A stretch of 64,000 nucleotides of DNA from JANQOZ01 sp045106555 (GCA_045106555.1 JBGCET010000002.1:246247-310246), one strand, 5' to 3'; shown: positions 44,083 to 53,584, counted from the stretch's first letter. Notes: generated from the letters alone by a model not told the origin. Program-made: numbers and translations.

Positions 44083-44814
44083 ATGAGTCAAACGCGTCAG
44101 TTGATTGAGGCCTTAAAACAATGTTTACGGACCAAAGGTGTGAGTTACCGCGATTTGGCCGACGCGCTGGGGCTGAGCGAATCCAGCGTCAAGCGGCTGT
44201 TTTCCCAACAAACATTCACTATGCAGCGTTTGGAAGACATTTGTCGTTTTCTTGATATGAGTGTGTTTGACCTTTCGCGGCTGGCAGCAAGATCGGCAGG
44301 CGAGTATGACGACACGCTCAACGAGGAACAGGAAACAGCATTGGCGAAGAACCCTCAATTGCTGACCTGTTTCTACCTGCTGCTGTTGGAATGGAGCCCG
44401 GCGCGAATTTCCAATCGCCTGCAAATTAGCGAACTGGCCCAGGTTCGCCTATTAGCGAAGCTAGACCGCCTTAAGTTGATTGAGCTTCATTCCGGCAATC
44501 GCGTAAAGCTGCTAACCAGCCAGCGGATCACCTGGAGTGTTCGAGGACCCATCCGGCAGCGCTATGAGAACAAAGTCAAACGCTCCTATGTGGACTATCC
44601 ATTTTCGGGAAAGGATGAATCACTGAGGCTGGAATCGAGCGAGTTGTCTGAGGCCTCGATAAAAGTGCTGCTGCGTAAGGTCGACAGACTAGTGGAAGAA
44701 TTCGCCGAACTGGCGGAAATCGATCGGGGATTGGCGCCAGAACGCAAACGCAGTTTCGGTCTAATGCTTGCTGCCAGACCCTGGACCTACTGGGAAATTG
44801 TCGGGCCCGCCTGA
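44083..44814 (+). CDS. XRE-family regulator
   Basis: A 243-residue regulator with an N-terminal HTH (SYRDLADALGLSESSVKRLFSQQTFTMQRLEDICRFL) and an unassigned ~170-residue helical C-terminal part that may sense a ligand. It is divergent from the DUF4156 lipoprotein and overlaps the 3' end of the convergent phospholipase-like gene by 28 nt. Target inferred to be the lipoprotein gene or itself. Confidence 0.85.
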   Translation: MSQTRQLIEALKQCLRTKGVSYRDLADALGLSESSVKRLFSQQTFTMQRLEDICRFLDMSVFDLSRLAARSAGEYDDTLNEEQETALAKNPQLLTCFYLLLLEWSPARISNRLQISELAQVRLLAKLDRLKLIELHSGNRVKLLTSQRITWSVRGPIRQRYENKVKRSYVDYPFSGKDESLRLESSELSEASIKVLLRKVDRLVEEFAELAEIDRGLAPERKRSFGLMLAARPWTYWEIVGPA

Positions 44815-45482
44815 TTGAGTGCACTAACGCTGCTCGGTTTTGGCGGACCGTCGTATTCACAATAAGTGCTGGCGTCCTTCTGGAAATGCTCCTCGCCATA
44901 ATGGCGCACTGCACTGTAGATTTCCTCGGCCATTGAAAGGCAATTCACACGGGACTCGATGAGCCCAATACTGAAAATTTTTGCGGCAAGGCTTTGTGGC
45001 GGCGGCGGGCACATCGTGCGCATGTCATCGAGAAACGCCTCGTCACATTCCGCTCGCAAATGGCCATAACTGCGAAACCCGTGACGGTAACAGAAATCGT
45101 GCTGCACACAGGCGTCATGAAAGATTTCTTGGTAGGCACTGTGCGCGTCACTAATCAGCGATACCAGCAATGGCATTGAACATCCAACCGGCCGATCGCC
45201 GCCACAGGCCTGGGCCGGTCGTTGCCAGGATATTTTCTTGAGGCTTGCGATGTCTGGGAGCGGTACGCTGATCTGTGCACCGTTCACCGAGTTGCCTGGC
45301 AGCGCGACCACGATGAAGTCATGCCGCACGCCAGATTTTGTGATCACGACCACTCGATCGCCGGGCGCTAAAGCGGCATCAACAAAGTCTGGAAGCAGGC
45401 GAACAGTGTGGGACGGCGCGCAGCCCGACAGAACGAAAAATACCGCTATGGTCATTGCCAGCTGCCTCATCGCAGCGATCAT
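44787..45482 (-). CDS. lipoprotein with phospholipase A2-like active-site motif
   Basis: A 231-residue exported protein with lipobox VLSGC. The segment DACVQHDFCYRHG followed by YGHLRAECDEAFLDDM and two later cysteines is the Ca2+-dependent secreted phospholipase A2 signature (CxxHDxC with the His-Asp pair and disulfides). Bacterial PLA2-like proteins release fatty acids from phospholipids or act on foreign membranes. The N-terminal ~90 residues are a small beta domain. Its 3' end overlaps the convergent XRE gene. Activity is likely but not certain since the calcium loop is not clearly visible. Confidence 0.8.
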   Translation of the reverse strand: MIAAMRQLAMTIAVFFVLSGCAPSHTVRLLPDFVDAALAPGDRVVVITKSGVRHDFIVVALPGNSVNGAQISVPLPDIASLKKISWQRPAQACGGDRPVGCSMPLLVSLISDAHSAYQEIFHDACVQHDFCYRHGFRSYGHLRAECDEAFLDDMRTMCPPPPQSLAAKIFSIGLIESRVNCLSMAEEIYSAVRHYGEEHFQKDASTYCEYDGPPKPSSVSALNQAGPTISQ

Positions 45483-45587
45483 AACGCAACATGATCGAAG
45501 GCGCCGGTCACGATCACGAATGACCCCGTTTCTGGCCGGTTTACGCAGCTATATCAGGAGTGGTTGTTCCGTCCCTAAGGAGTGAAC

Positions 45588-48500
45588 ATGCGGCACCTGC
45601 AGTGGCTTTGTTTCCCGTTTTTTGTTCTGTGCTTAACAGGCTGGAGCTTTGCCGTGCAGGCGGTGACCATGCCGCCTGCGGAGTGTTTATCAATCGAGGA
45701 ATTTGTACCCAACTTTGAAGTGCGCGAACTTGTCATTCCGCCAGACCCGCCACAACCGGGTTTTACCGGTGAAGCAACGTACCTGGAAAAATCCTGTGCC
45801 TGGATGGGGGACAGTGAAGATCTGCCTGGCGGCGGCGTGCAGTACGAAAAAGCCTATGAGTTAACCGCCAATCCCTCGAGCATTGTGCTAACACCCGAGG
45901 ACGAGGCATTCATTACTGCAAACAACGGCTTCAGCAACAAACAAATTACCTTTCGCGAAACCTTGGCCGGCGGCGTCACCTGGCCGGAGTGTTACGGCGA
46001 ATGTGGTGGATCTTCCCTGGTGCTGGCAAATTTTGAGCTCGATCCGCGGGCCAGCGACTCTCAGTTCTCTGATGAGGATTTCAGTTTCTATTTCGCCCGG
46101 GGAGGCTTCACCTTCCTGCGCGTTGAAGACCAAGCCTGCAGCGATGGTCCCGCCATCAGTTGTACCTACGACATGCACTTTGACATCGGATCTAATGGCG
46201 GCATTGATGGCCAAGACAATTTTCGTCTGGCGCAAAAAAGCGATTCCCAACTGCTGCTGGGCGCAGTGGACTTTAGCCAGGGCAACGCAGGCCTGCGTTA
46301 TATCCCGCTGTCAGTCGAAGTGCCCAAGTTACCCGATGTCGTTGACGGCGATTACACAAGCCGGGGACGCGTAACCGATCTATCCCAGGTGGTCTTTGTT
46401 AATGGTGAATTTGCCCTGAAGCTTGGCAGCTCTTTTTTTACCGATGTTACGCTCAGAAACTCTGGCAATGGACCACTGATCAATCCCACCGTGGTGTCCG
46501 ATGAAGATCCAGCCCTGTTTCGACAGGTGTCAGGCCCGACACCACCATTTCCTGCAGCGCTGGAGCGTCGTACCAATTTCTCAACGACCTATGAGTTTGA
46601 AACCCTATCCCCAGGAAGGTATCGCGGTTTCACAACCATCTCCGGCAGCAGTCAGAAAGGCGTGGCGTACAGCCGCACCGTGGAGGCCACCGGCTTTGTG
46701 GTTGTGGACAAGCTGGCCGTGCGCGTGGTGTTACCGGCCGAGGAAACCGCCCGAGGTGAGGTTTTTCCTGTTGAGGTTAGAGTCAGTCTGGTTGAGGACG
46801 ACCCCATCGTGGTGAGTTTCGATGGCGGTGTTCTGACATCTGCCAGTGACCTGGTGGAAATTCCTTTGGTCAATCCTGAGCCCTTTGAACTGACGGCAGC
46901 CAATCCCAGCGCGCAGTTTGAAGTGATGGTTACGGCCAAGGATGAAGGCTCCGCGGAGTTGGTCAGCCGGGTCACGGGTATACAGGTAGATAGTGCCATC
47001 ACTGAGGCTTCGGACAGCGATACCGTGGAGATTGCTGGGATCAAGGTTGTCGCGGTTGAGATGACCCAGGTTATTCAAAATTGGCGCAACAGTATCAACC
47101 TGACGGAAGGTAAACCTACCTATGTCAGGGCACACCTGACCGGCAGCAGTGACGAGGATCTGTCCCTGGTGCTGCATGGAAAGAATGCATCCACAGACGA
47201 CCCGCTGCCCGGCTCACCTCTGGTACCCCTGTTTGACCCTCGACCTCAGAGCAATGCCCGCACCGATGCCGCGCGGCGGCGCTACTACAGCGGCGCGCTG
47301 TTTGCTCTGCCTGATACCTGGACAACCGGACCGATCGACGTAGAAGTAGCCTCTACCGATCCTGAGGTAATGATTATCTGTGCCGACGAACAAAAAGATT
47401 GTGAGGCACGGGGTTCGTTCCGGTCCAGGCCGGTTGGCAGATTTAACATGACCAGTATCAATATTGGAGATTTCTCTGTGCCGCTGCGAGTGCGCGCTGA
47501 CATGGTCGACCGCCTGATATCGGCAACACCGTTCAAGGAAGTTATCTGGAGTGCCACCGACATGATCTGGCCGGAGGCTACGTTGCCTGATCCGTGGGAA
47601 GTTACCCCCTATTTGGCAGCGCAGCGTGCCATGGATTTTTGCTTTTCACCCTTTTGTAACACCATCTACTATGGAGCCATTCCTGGCTCTGCAGTGAGCG
47701 GATACGCCGAAGATATTCCAGGCGAGGTGGCGGCTGGCAACGCACCCTCAGACCCTCAAGCTATTGGTCGCCACACTCATACCCACGAAATTGGCCACTT
47801 GCTGGGCCGTTCCCACTCGGTCAGCAGCCAATTCGGGGCGGGCGAGGAGCCCAACAGCAAGCTGGGACCCTGCGGTTCGGAAGCCACCGGCGACACGCCG
47901 GACTTTCCCTACATTGAAGCCGCGTCGTCGCCCAATTTGTTTGATTCAGACTTTTACGCGGCGCTGGGGCCTTTGCAGTTTGGCGTGCCATCTGCTTACT
48001 ACGGCTATGACGCATTGCAAAAGCGCATTGTTTCGCCTTTTTCCTATTCGGATTTAATGAGCTATTGCTCTCGTCCCATCATTGATCTGTGGCCGGCAGA
48101 GAACACCTATCGAGCGCTGATTAACGACCTGACCAATTACTTTGTCACTGGAATCGACCCACCTGTGCCGGCCTCCGATTACCTGATGGCTTTGGGCCGC
48201 ATTGACAACACGACTGGGGCGGCGACGCTGTATCCGCCGATTTTTGTGCCCAATAGCCCTGAGCCCAGCCAACCGCCACCGGGAGACTACAACGCGCGAT
48301 TTCTTGACAGTGCCGGCGCTGAGCTGGCGACGGTAAGTTTTCAGCCCGCAACCGGGGACCGGCGAGGGGACCCCGCCGCGTTCAGCAGTTTTCTGATTGG
48401 CGTGCCGGCCAATGGCGACATCCGGCAACTGGAGATTGAACGAAATGGCGTCGTTCTTGCCACAGCCACGGGTAGTGACAATCCACCCCAAATTAATCTG

Positions 48501-49487
48501 CTCACGCCCAATGGCGGCGAGAATATCACCGGCGATATTGAGCTGCGCTGGTCTGCTTCTGACCTCGATGGCGACCCGCTACTGGTGACCGTTCAATATA
48601 GCCCCGACAACGGCACGAACTGGCAGACGTTGGCCATCAATATTCCCCAGACGCAGCTTGATATACCTGCCGGTACGTTACCGGGAAGCGCCAGCGCGCT
48701 GTTCAGGCTCATGGTGTCTGACGGTTTTGACGTCACAACAGACCAGTCAGATCAAACGTTCCAACTGCGTGATTCGGCCCCATTGCTGGCCATTTCCGAT
48801 CCAGCAGGCGACGTTCTGGTAAAAGCGTCCAACGCGTTTGAAGCCGTTGCGTCGGTGTATGACCTAGAGCAGGGCACAAATTTAACCGGTAGCATGACCT
48901 GGACCTCGAGCATCGACGGTGAGCTTGCCTCCGGAGGCAGGTTGTTGCTGCCCGGAAACACGTTATCTCCCGGTGTACATGTGCTGACCGCTTCCGTGCA
49001 GGATTCTGCCGGAAACCTCACCAGCGAGAGTCGACAGGTGACTGTGTCTATCGAGCTGCCAACTAACCTTGCTGAGACAGAAATTATCATCACACAACCT
49101 GCTGAGAACCCGCTGGCCGCAACCCCATTGTCGTACGAAATACTCGTCAGCAACCTGGGCCCAGCGCCGGCGACCGACCTTGACGTCAGTTTCAATGTGC
49201 TGCTGACCACAACCGACGGCGAAGCGCCGGCCATCGTGCAAGACGTATCGCCCCCTGCCGGATGGCAATGCTCACAGACAGGCCAAACGGTCAATTGCTC
49301 GACTGCCAATTTGGAGGAGGAAGAGGTCACGCTGTTGGTGAAGGTTCGGCCAACCACCGCCGGCACTATGACGGCGTTTGCAGCGCTAAGCTCAGCTAAC
49401 CCGGAGCGCACGCTGGCCAACAACGACAGCCGACTGGAGCTATTGATCGGCAATTCTGATCGGGTTTTCGGGGACGGCTTTGAGTGA
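45588..49487 (+). CDS. large secreted metzincin metalloprotease with DGFE tail
   Basis: A 1299-residue exported protein. AAGGAG lies 5 nt before ATG 45588 and a signal peptide ends near AVQA. A central metzincin domain has HEIGHLLGRSH near residue 733 (HExxHxxGxxH) and a Met-turn DLMSYC near 822. It is followed by Ig-like domains (about 960-1170), a DUF11/CARDB-like domain and the tail VFGDGFE. The first 500 residues are unassigned beta-rich sequence. An extracellular protease with adhesion-type C-terminal domains is the best description. It stands alone between the PLA2-like gene and an IPTL-CTERM-type gene. Confidence 0.88.
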   Translation: MRHLQWLCFPFFVLCLTGWSFAVQAVTMPPAECLSIEEFVPNFEVRELVIPPDPPQPGFTGEATYLEKSCAWMGDSEDLPGGGVQYEKAYELTANPSSIVLTPEDEAFITANNGFSNKQITFRETLAGGVTWPECYGECGGSSLVLANFELDPRASDSQFSDEDFSFYFARGGFTFLRVEDQACSDGPAISCTYDMHFDIGSNGGIDGQDNFRLAQKSDSQLLLGAVDFSQGNAGLRYIPLSVEVPKLPDVVDGDYTSRGRVTDLSQVVFVNGEFALKLGSSFFTDVTLRNSGNGPLINPTVVSDEDPALFRQVSGPTPPFPAALERRTNFSTTYEFETLSPGRYRGFTTISGSSQKGVAYSRTVEATGFVVVDKLAVRVVLPAEETARGEVFPVEVRVSLVEDDPIVVSFDGGVLTSASDLVEIPLVNPEPFELTAANPSAQFEVMVTAKDEGSAELVSRVTGIQVDSAITEASDSDTVEIAGIKVVAVEMTQVIQNWRNSINLTEGKPTYVRAHLTGSSDEDLSLVLHGKNASTDDPLPGSPLVPLFDPRPQSNARTDAARRRYYSGALFALPDTWTTGPIDVEVASTDPEVMIICADEQKDCEARGSFRSRPVGRFNMTSINIGDFSVPLRVRADMVDRLISATPFKEVIWSATDMIWPEATLPDPWEVTPYLAAQRAMDFCFSPFCNTIYYGAIPGSAVSGYAEDIPGEVAAGNAPSDPQAIGRHTHTHEIGHLLGRSHSVSSQFGAGEEPNSKLGPCGSEATGDTPDFPYIEAASSPNLFDSDFYAALGPLQFGVPSAYYGYDALQKRIVSPFSYSDLMSYCSRPIIDLWPAENTYRALINDLTNYFVTGIDPPVPASDYLMALGRIDNTTGAATLYPPIFVPNSPEPSQPPPGDYNARFLDSAGAELATVSFQPATGDRRGDPAAFSSFLIGVPANGDIRQLEIERNGVVLATATGSDNPPQINLLTPNGGENITGDIELRWSASDLDGDPLLVTVQYSPDNGTNWQTLAINIPQTQLDIPAGTLPGSASALFRLMVSDGFDVTTDQSDQTFQLRDSAPLLAISDPAGDVLVKASNAFEAVASVYDLEQGTNLTGSMTWTSSIDGELASGGRLLLPGNTLSPGVHVLTASVQDSAGNLTSESRQVTVSIELPTNLAETEIIITQPAENPLAATPLSYEILVSNLGPAPATDLDVSFNVLLTTTDGEAPAIVQDVSPPAGWQCSQTGQTVNCSTANLEEEEVTLLVKVRPTTAGTMTAFAALSSANPERTLANNDSRLELLIGNSDRVFGDGFE

Positions 49488-49618
49488 CAGCGCGTTGTTG
49501 AGCAACTGAACCTGAAATGTGGGCATCAGTGTTGATGATGGGTTTACGCTTGTCCAAATGAAGTCAGCGCGAAAAAACTCGTTTGAGGGTTTTCGCGACG
49601 CTCGTACGTCGCGTAAAT

Positions 49619-50134
49619 ATGGCAAGGCTCCTACTACTTCTGGTCGGTCTCACTTTTCTAGGTGCGGCGCATCCGATGGAACTTCGGGATTTTCTGACAG
49701 TTACACCCGCGGTTCCGGCCAGTGGAGAACCATTTGTTGTGGTTTTTAGCGGTGTCGACAGTATTTGCGAGGAGCAATCCCCAATTTCGTCCGTAATCGG
49801 TCATCGACTTATTCTTGATCTTCGGGAGGAGAATGTATGTAGCCCTAACCTTTCGGGGTTTCCAGTTGCTACGGATTTTCGATTTGACCTTCCGGGTCTA
49901 AAGCCAGGGACCTACCAGATTGAATTTTATATCAACCTCGAAACCCAAACCTTTCCTCCTTCGTTGGGTGTTGCTGTGACGGTGCCGGCACCGGTGCCAG
50001 CCATGAATAACGCCGGGACCTTCTTGTTGCTGTTCATCGTCGGGCTGTTGGGCGTGCGCCCACTAGCAGTGTTCACGGGTCGCCATAGCGCGGGTGACTT
50101 TGACCTGAAGACACAAGACAAGATGGGTTCCTAA
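49619..50134 (+). CDS. exported protein with IPTL-CTERM-like sorting segment fused to a yghU tail
   Basis: A 171-residue protein with signal peptide, a ~95-residue beta domain and a C-terminal PAPVPAMNNAGTFLLLFIVGLLGVRPL segment. That segment resembles the IPTL-CTERM sorting signal (VPT-x-x-x-G-hydrophobic stretch-basic), normally located at the very end of the protein. Here the frame continues for another ~18 residues whose end, DFDLKTQDKMGS, is identical to the C-terminus of YghU, because repeat unit 2 has joined the gene in frame. The sorting signal is thus no longer terminal and may not be processed. ATG 49619 is chosen for the signal peptide. Confidence 0.72.
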   Translation: MARLLLLLVGLTFLGAAHPMELRDFLTVTPAVPASGEPFVVVFSGVDSICEEQSPISSVIGHRLILDLREENVCSPNLSGFPVATDFRFDLPGLKPGTYQIEFYINLETQTFPPSLGVAVTVPAPVPAMNNAGTFLLLFIVGLLGVRPLAVFTGRHSAGDFDLKTQDKMGS

Positions 50135-50215
50135 CGCCATTTTTCGCTTAGTTCCCTTACTCTGTCCCTTTACTCTGACCCCAAAATTACTCTGACCCCA
50201 AAATTACCAAAATTA
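50081..50215 (+). repeat. GACCCC repeat, unit 2
   Basis: It begins with the last ~52 bp of yghU coding sequence (nearly identical), continues through the stop codon and the CTCTGTCCCTTTACTCTG block, and ends with three AAATT steps: GACCCCAAAATT, GACCCCAAAATT, ACCAAAATT. The minus-strand gene that ends at 50213 touches it. Confidence 0.8.
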
Positions 50216-51037
50216 GTTGGCTTTTTGGCAAGGAGGCAATGGAGGGTTAAACAGGTCGATAGCCAGCGCGTTATTGGCAGCATTGGCCACCGCAGTATTC
50301 CAATCGCTAAACGTGGGTTGCAACGGGCCGAGGGTAAAGTCCAACAGAACGCGATCGCCGTCCCGTCTGAAGATCCCAAAATCGTTGCGCTCGATGAGTG
50401 TGGGGTCGCCGGTCGTGGCACCCGAGGCGAAGAAGTCACGCTGCCGAAAAGCTGCGCCCTGCACAAACCGATTGATGGTTGAGTCGAACGCGTTGAGCTC
50501 AATAACGTTGGTGTAGGTGCCGGCAGTAGTAGGCTGATCATTACACTGGTAACGCTCATAAACTTCGGCTGTGGTGTTATAGCCGTGGCCAATGGCAAGG
50601 CATGCGAGCTGAGCCGGACGCCCCAGCCCGTCACCGGTGGCTGTGAAGTATCCGACCATGCCTAGTTTCGGTGTAATTGCATCCGTAGTCATATCAAAAT
50701 CGGCCCCCAAGCCATTGCTTGCGGAGAACGTGAAGGGACCATTGGCGACGGTGTAGTTGCCGTTGAGGATTACAAAGCCGCCGGACTCCAGCGTAAAGCC
50801 ACCCTGGAGGCTACCGTCCGGCGTGAACTCAAAATAGTAGAGGTTTTGAGAAGGCGTATTAGTATCGGTGTAGAGCAGTTCGCAAAAAAACAAAACGTCC
50901 AGCGGATCATTGGGCCTGTAGTCGAAATTTGTTGGTTCAAACCCGCCTTGAAATATCACGTCGTTTGGCTGCGCCCCAGCGTACGGTGTCCACATTAGCG
51001 CTATGCATAGGGTTAGAGCCTTTCTAGTTGCCTTCAT
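50213..51037 (-). CDS. secreted protein with N-terminal DGFE-like motif
   Basis: A 274-residue exported protein (signal peptide ending YAGA) of unknown function. Immediately after the cleavage site it carries VIFQGGFEP, the same motif that other proteins in this window have at their C-terminus. The rest is a beta-rich domain with cysteines (FFCELLY, LACLAIGHGYN, RYQCND). Its 3' end coincides with the end of repeat unit 2, so the original C-terminus may have been altered. Confidence 0.68.
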   Translation of the reverse strand: MKATRKALTLCIALMWTPYAGAQPNDVIFQGGFEPTNFDYRPNDPLDVLFFCELLYTDTNTPSQNLYYFEFTPDGSLQGGFTLESGGFVILNGNYTVANGPFTFSASNGLGADFDMTTDAITPKLGMVGYFTATGDGLGRPAQLACLAIGHGYNTTAEVYERYQCNDQPTTAGTYTNVIELNAFDSTINRFVQGAAFRQRDFFASGATTGDPTLIERNDFGIFRRDGDRVLLDFTLGPLQPTFSDWNTAVANAANNALAIDLFNPPLPPCQKAN

Positions 51038-51102
51038 CCGAGTTCCGTCTGTTTGCTACCGATGCTTTTATTGACGAAGTCAGAGCGCCATGTATCTCAG
51101 AT

Positions 51103-51182
51103 GACTGTTTCTTGAGTTCAACTTCTCTCTACATGTTGGCGCTTCCAAGCGCCAATGCAGAACTGAACCTGACCCCATTTTC
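51103..51182 (+). repeat. REP-like repeat, copy A
   Basis: About 80 bp, also present at 53585-53665 with ~90 percent identity. It contains the perfect hairpin TGGCGCTT-CC-AAGCGCCA and ends in CTGACCCCATTTTCG. Such palindromic units are typical of REP elements mobilised by a tyrosine transposase; none is encoded in this window. Confidence 0.7.
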
Positions 51183-51186
51183 GGTG

Positions 51187-51374
51187 GCCAATACGTTCGA
51201 TTTTGGCGAATGCAGGCGGCAGCTGGCCAGCTGACTTCAACGTCCCGCTCGATTTTGGACATCGCCACCCAGGTGGGTTATGACTCGGAGGTGGCCTTTC
51301 GCAAGGCCTTCAAAGCAACGCTTGGAAAAGCTCCCGGCGCTTACCCTCGCCGCGATGATCCCTCGTCACGATAA
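51187..51374 (+). pseudogene. fragment of the cupin-AraC regulator gene, copy 3
   Basis: Similar to 35240-35420: the last ~60 codons of the AraC domain (RFWRMQAA, ILDIATQVGYDSEVAFRKAFKAT, PGAYPR) to a stop at 51374. No start or upstream domain is present. It begins just after the GACCCCATTTTCG end of the REP-like repeat. Confidence 0.8.
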
Positions 51375-51442
51375 CTAAAGTGAGTCAGCAGGCGATCTGC
51401 CGTCATTCGGTAATAGCCAATACCAGCGCCCGCAGTTTTCCG

Positions 51443-52873
51443 CTAGTTCCTCAGCGTTTGCAATCGGTCACGATATCGTTGGGTATTCGTATCGCCATAT
51501 TTTTCGCCAAGACTCACAGCCTGACTGAAAGCACTAATTGCCGCGCTCATCTGCCCGTCCCGCACAAGTGCTTCGGCATAGTTGGCGTGAGCGCTAGAAG
51601 ACTGCGGATACAGAACCGTATTTGCCTTAAATAGTGCTGCGGCAGTAGCCGGATGGTTGCCCCGGTTCAGGTAGTTATGGGCTAACGAGTTGATTTCCCA
51701 TCGTTCGAAGATCAAGTCGTTTGCACGACAAGCCAGGTAGGCGTTCGTGATAGCGTCGTTCACCGGTTCATGCTCGTAGGTTTTGATGGTCTTATCGAGA
51801 TGTATGAGTAACCTACGAGCCTTTTCATCGTTGTCGCTGCGGTATGACTCCGCTGCTCGCTGTGCCATTTGAATGGCGATGCCCAACGCGTCACCGCTTC
51901 TGGCTTCTACATCCGGTTTGATACCAACGTTTTCCCAGCTCTCGTTTTTCGTTGGGTGTGTCACCGAGACGTCCGGAATGAAAATGTTGAGTTGATCGTT
52001 AAGTGAAAGAAGGTCGCCCGGGTTGGCACCCCCTTTCGTCGTTGCACCAATAAACAGGGCGCGCCCATAGTTCTTCAACGGGTAACTAAACCCCTCGGCG
52101 GCTGAATAGGTATCGCTGCTGATCAACACAAACAGTGGGATGTCAGGCATTGTTCTGATGTTTGGCAAAGCCTTTGTATAGCTCAGTGTTTCTGTGTAGG
52201 TATCGCCCTGTCGCTTGGTGGCCTTTGTTGTAGCAACCGGCTCGGCAAAGAAGTGGCTCAACAAATACTCCACCATATCCCCTCGTCCGCCGTGATTATT
52301 GCGAAGGTCAATGATGATTGCGTCAGAGGTCGACAGCATATGCATTGCGTAGTCAGCGAAATCTTTACCCCAGGCCAGGCCGTAGAAACCGCGCAAATCC
52401 AGCAAACCTACGTTGCCATGAATTTTGCTTATCGCCTTGAAGTTGGCATTGTTCTTTCGGTAGTAATCTCGCTCGCTCATCCTGCTGGAAATCCACTGTT
52501 GCAGCGGATCGCCCACGGTTTGCTCAGGTGGCTTGAGGCTGACGGATATATGGTTGTCGTTGGTCACCGCATAAATGGCGCGAGTCATCTCATCGGCGAA
52601 AGCCTCGAGGTCGAGGTAGCGATCGAAGTGACCACGTTTGTTGAGCTCAACGAGTCGACTAGCGGCCTGTTTACCTTTGTCGGCAAATACATAGGTATCG
52701 GTGAGCAAATCGGCGGCGGCAGTGATGGTGGCATCCTTGAAGTCATCGGTCAGTCGAGGGGCCTGCGCGTTTGAAAGCGTACCAAGAGACAATAGGAGGC
52801 AGAGGGTGAGTGCGGGTAAGTAGTTCGTTATTTTCATAGGTGTCGTCCGAGCATTGCTGCTGTAGCAGATCAT
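51443..52873 (-). CDS. exported S41 (C-terminal processing-type) serine peptidase with TPR tail
   Basis: A 476-residue protein with signal peptide (ending SNAQA), an N-terminal S41 helper domain, and a catalytic domain with DAIIIDLRNNHGGRGDMVEYLL and the nucleophile serine in SSDTYSAAEGFSYPL, plus GATTKGGANPG. The C-terminal ~130 residues form TPR-like helices. This is the IRBP/TSP-like branch of S41, periplasmic or lipoprotein-like. Its ATG (52873) overlaps the stop of the MarR gene (ATGA) behind GAGGAG; an internal ATG at 52837 is a fallback. The MarR protein is its probable regulator. Confidence 0.88.
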   Translation of the reverse strand: MICYSSNARTTPMKITNYLPALTLCLLLSLGTLSNAQAPRLTDDFKDATITAAADLLTDTYVFADKGKQAASRLVELNKRGHFDRYLDLEAFADEMTRAIYAVTNDNHISVSLKPPEQTVGDPLQQWISSRMSERDYYRKNNANFKAISKIHGNVGLLDLRGFYGLAWGKDFADYAMHMLSTSDAIIIDLRNNHGGRGDMVEYLLSHFFAEPVATTKATKRQGDTYTETLSYTKALPNIRTMPDIPLFVLISSDTYSAAEGFSYPLKNYGRALFIGATTKGGANPGDLLSLNDQLNIFIPDVSVTHPTKNESWENVGIKPDVEARSGDALGIAIQMAQRAAESYRSDNDEKARRLLIHLDKTIKTYEHEPVNDAITNAYLACRANDLIFERWEINSLAHNYLNRGNHPATAAALFKANTVLYPQSSSAHANYAEALVRDGQMSAAISAFSQAVSLGEKYGDTNTQRYRDRLQTLRN

Positions 52874-53319
52874 TTCCCGACTCCTCGCTCACAATTATCG
52901 ATGAACTGATCGAGAAGTTGGTGCATTTGATCCAGTTGTGAAGCAGAAAAGTTAGCCAGTGACTCTTGCCGATAGCCTTCGATGACGGGTTTCAGTTCGC
53001 CAATCATCTTTAGGCAAGCGGGCGTGGGTCGTAGGTCCTTTTTTCTTCGATCTACGGTGTTTTCGGTTCGCTCCAGCAGTTTTTTCCGTACCAATATGTC
53101 CACCATCCGAGCGACGGAGGCGAAGTCTTTGAGGAGGTGCTCTGCCAATTCCACCTGAGAGGCGTCGGGGTGTTCGGATAGGTTGAGAAGCAAAATCAAT
53201 TGATTGACGCTAACGCTATGTCCTGATGCGTCAATTCGTTCTTGCGCCATTTTTCGATACAGCTTTATGGACTTTTCCAGCTGATAGAAAAGGGTTTTTT
53301 GCGGAAGAGGGAATGTCAT
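52870..53319 (-). CDS. MarR-family regulator
   Basis: A 149-residue winged-helix regulator: VNQLILLLNLSEHPDASQVELAEHLLKDFASVARMVDILVRKKLLERTENTVDRRKKDLRPT is the wing and recognition region, flanked by dimerisation helices. It is coupled by ATGA overlap to the S41 peptidase gene. An inverted repeat just upstream (53337-53365) is its probable own operator. Confidence 0.9.
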   Translation of the reverse strand: MTFPLPQKTLFYQLEKSIKLYRKMAQERIDASGHSVSVNQLILLLNLSEHPDASQVELAEHLLKDFASVARMVDILVRKKLLERTENTVDRRKKDLRPTPACLKMIGELKPVIEGYRQESLANFSASQLDQMHQLLDQFIDNCERGVGK

Positions 53320-53336
53320 GCTCGGTCATCTATATG

Positions 53337-53365
53337 TATGATAGAACGATAATTGATATATCATA
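53337..53365. promoter_or_regulatory. candidate MarR operator
   Basis: Inverted repeat TATGAT-N17-ATCATA in an AT-rich stretch 17 nt upstream of the marR-type start codon. Size and position fit autoregulation; binding is inferred. Confidence 0.45.
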
Positions 53366-53584
53366 TAAAAACAAGTGGGCAGACGGAGAATTGCCACTGA
53401 GGCTCACCAAGATCGCAGGTTTGTCGCTCTCGCAGCGGAGGAAAACCTAGCTGTCATTGTGCAAGTACGTCTAGGGCATGAAGTTGGCATTTCCGGTCAG
53501 GCTGTTGATGCAAAGCGAGCCATCCAGCAACCGCTGCTCGCGCGCATGCCAATGGGCTGCGGTTCCTGGAGCAGAGAATCCCTT
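53366..53584. other. stretch without a supported gene
   Basis: Between the MarR promoter and the second REP-like repeat no frame has a start, ribosome site and recognisable product on either strand. It may hold remains of a gene broken by the repeats. Confidence 0.35.
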
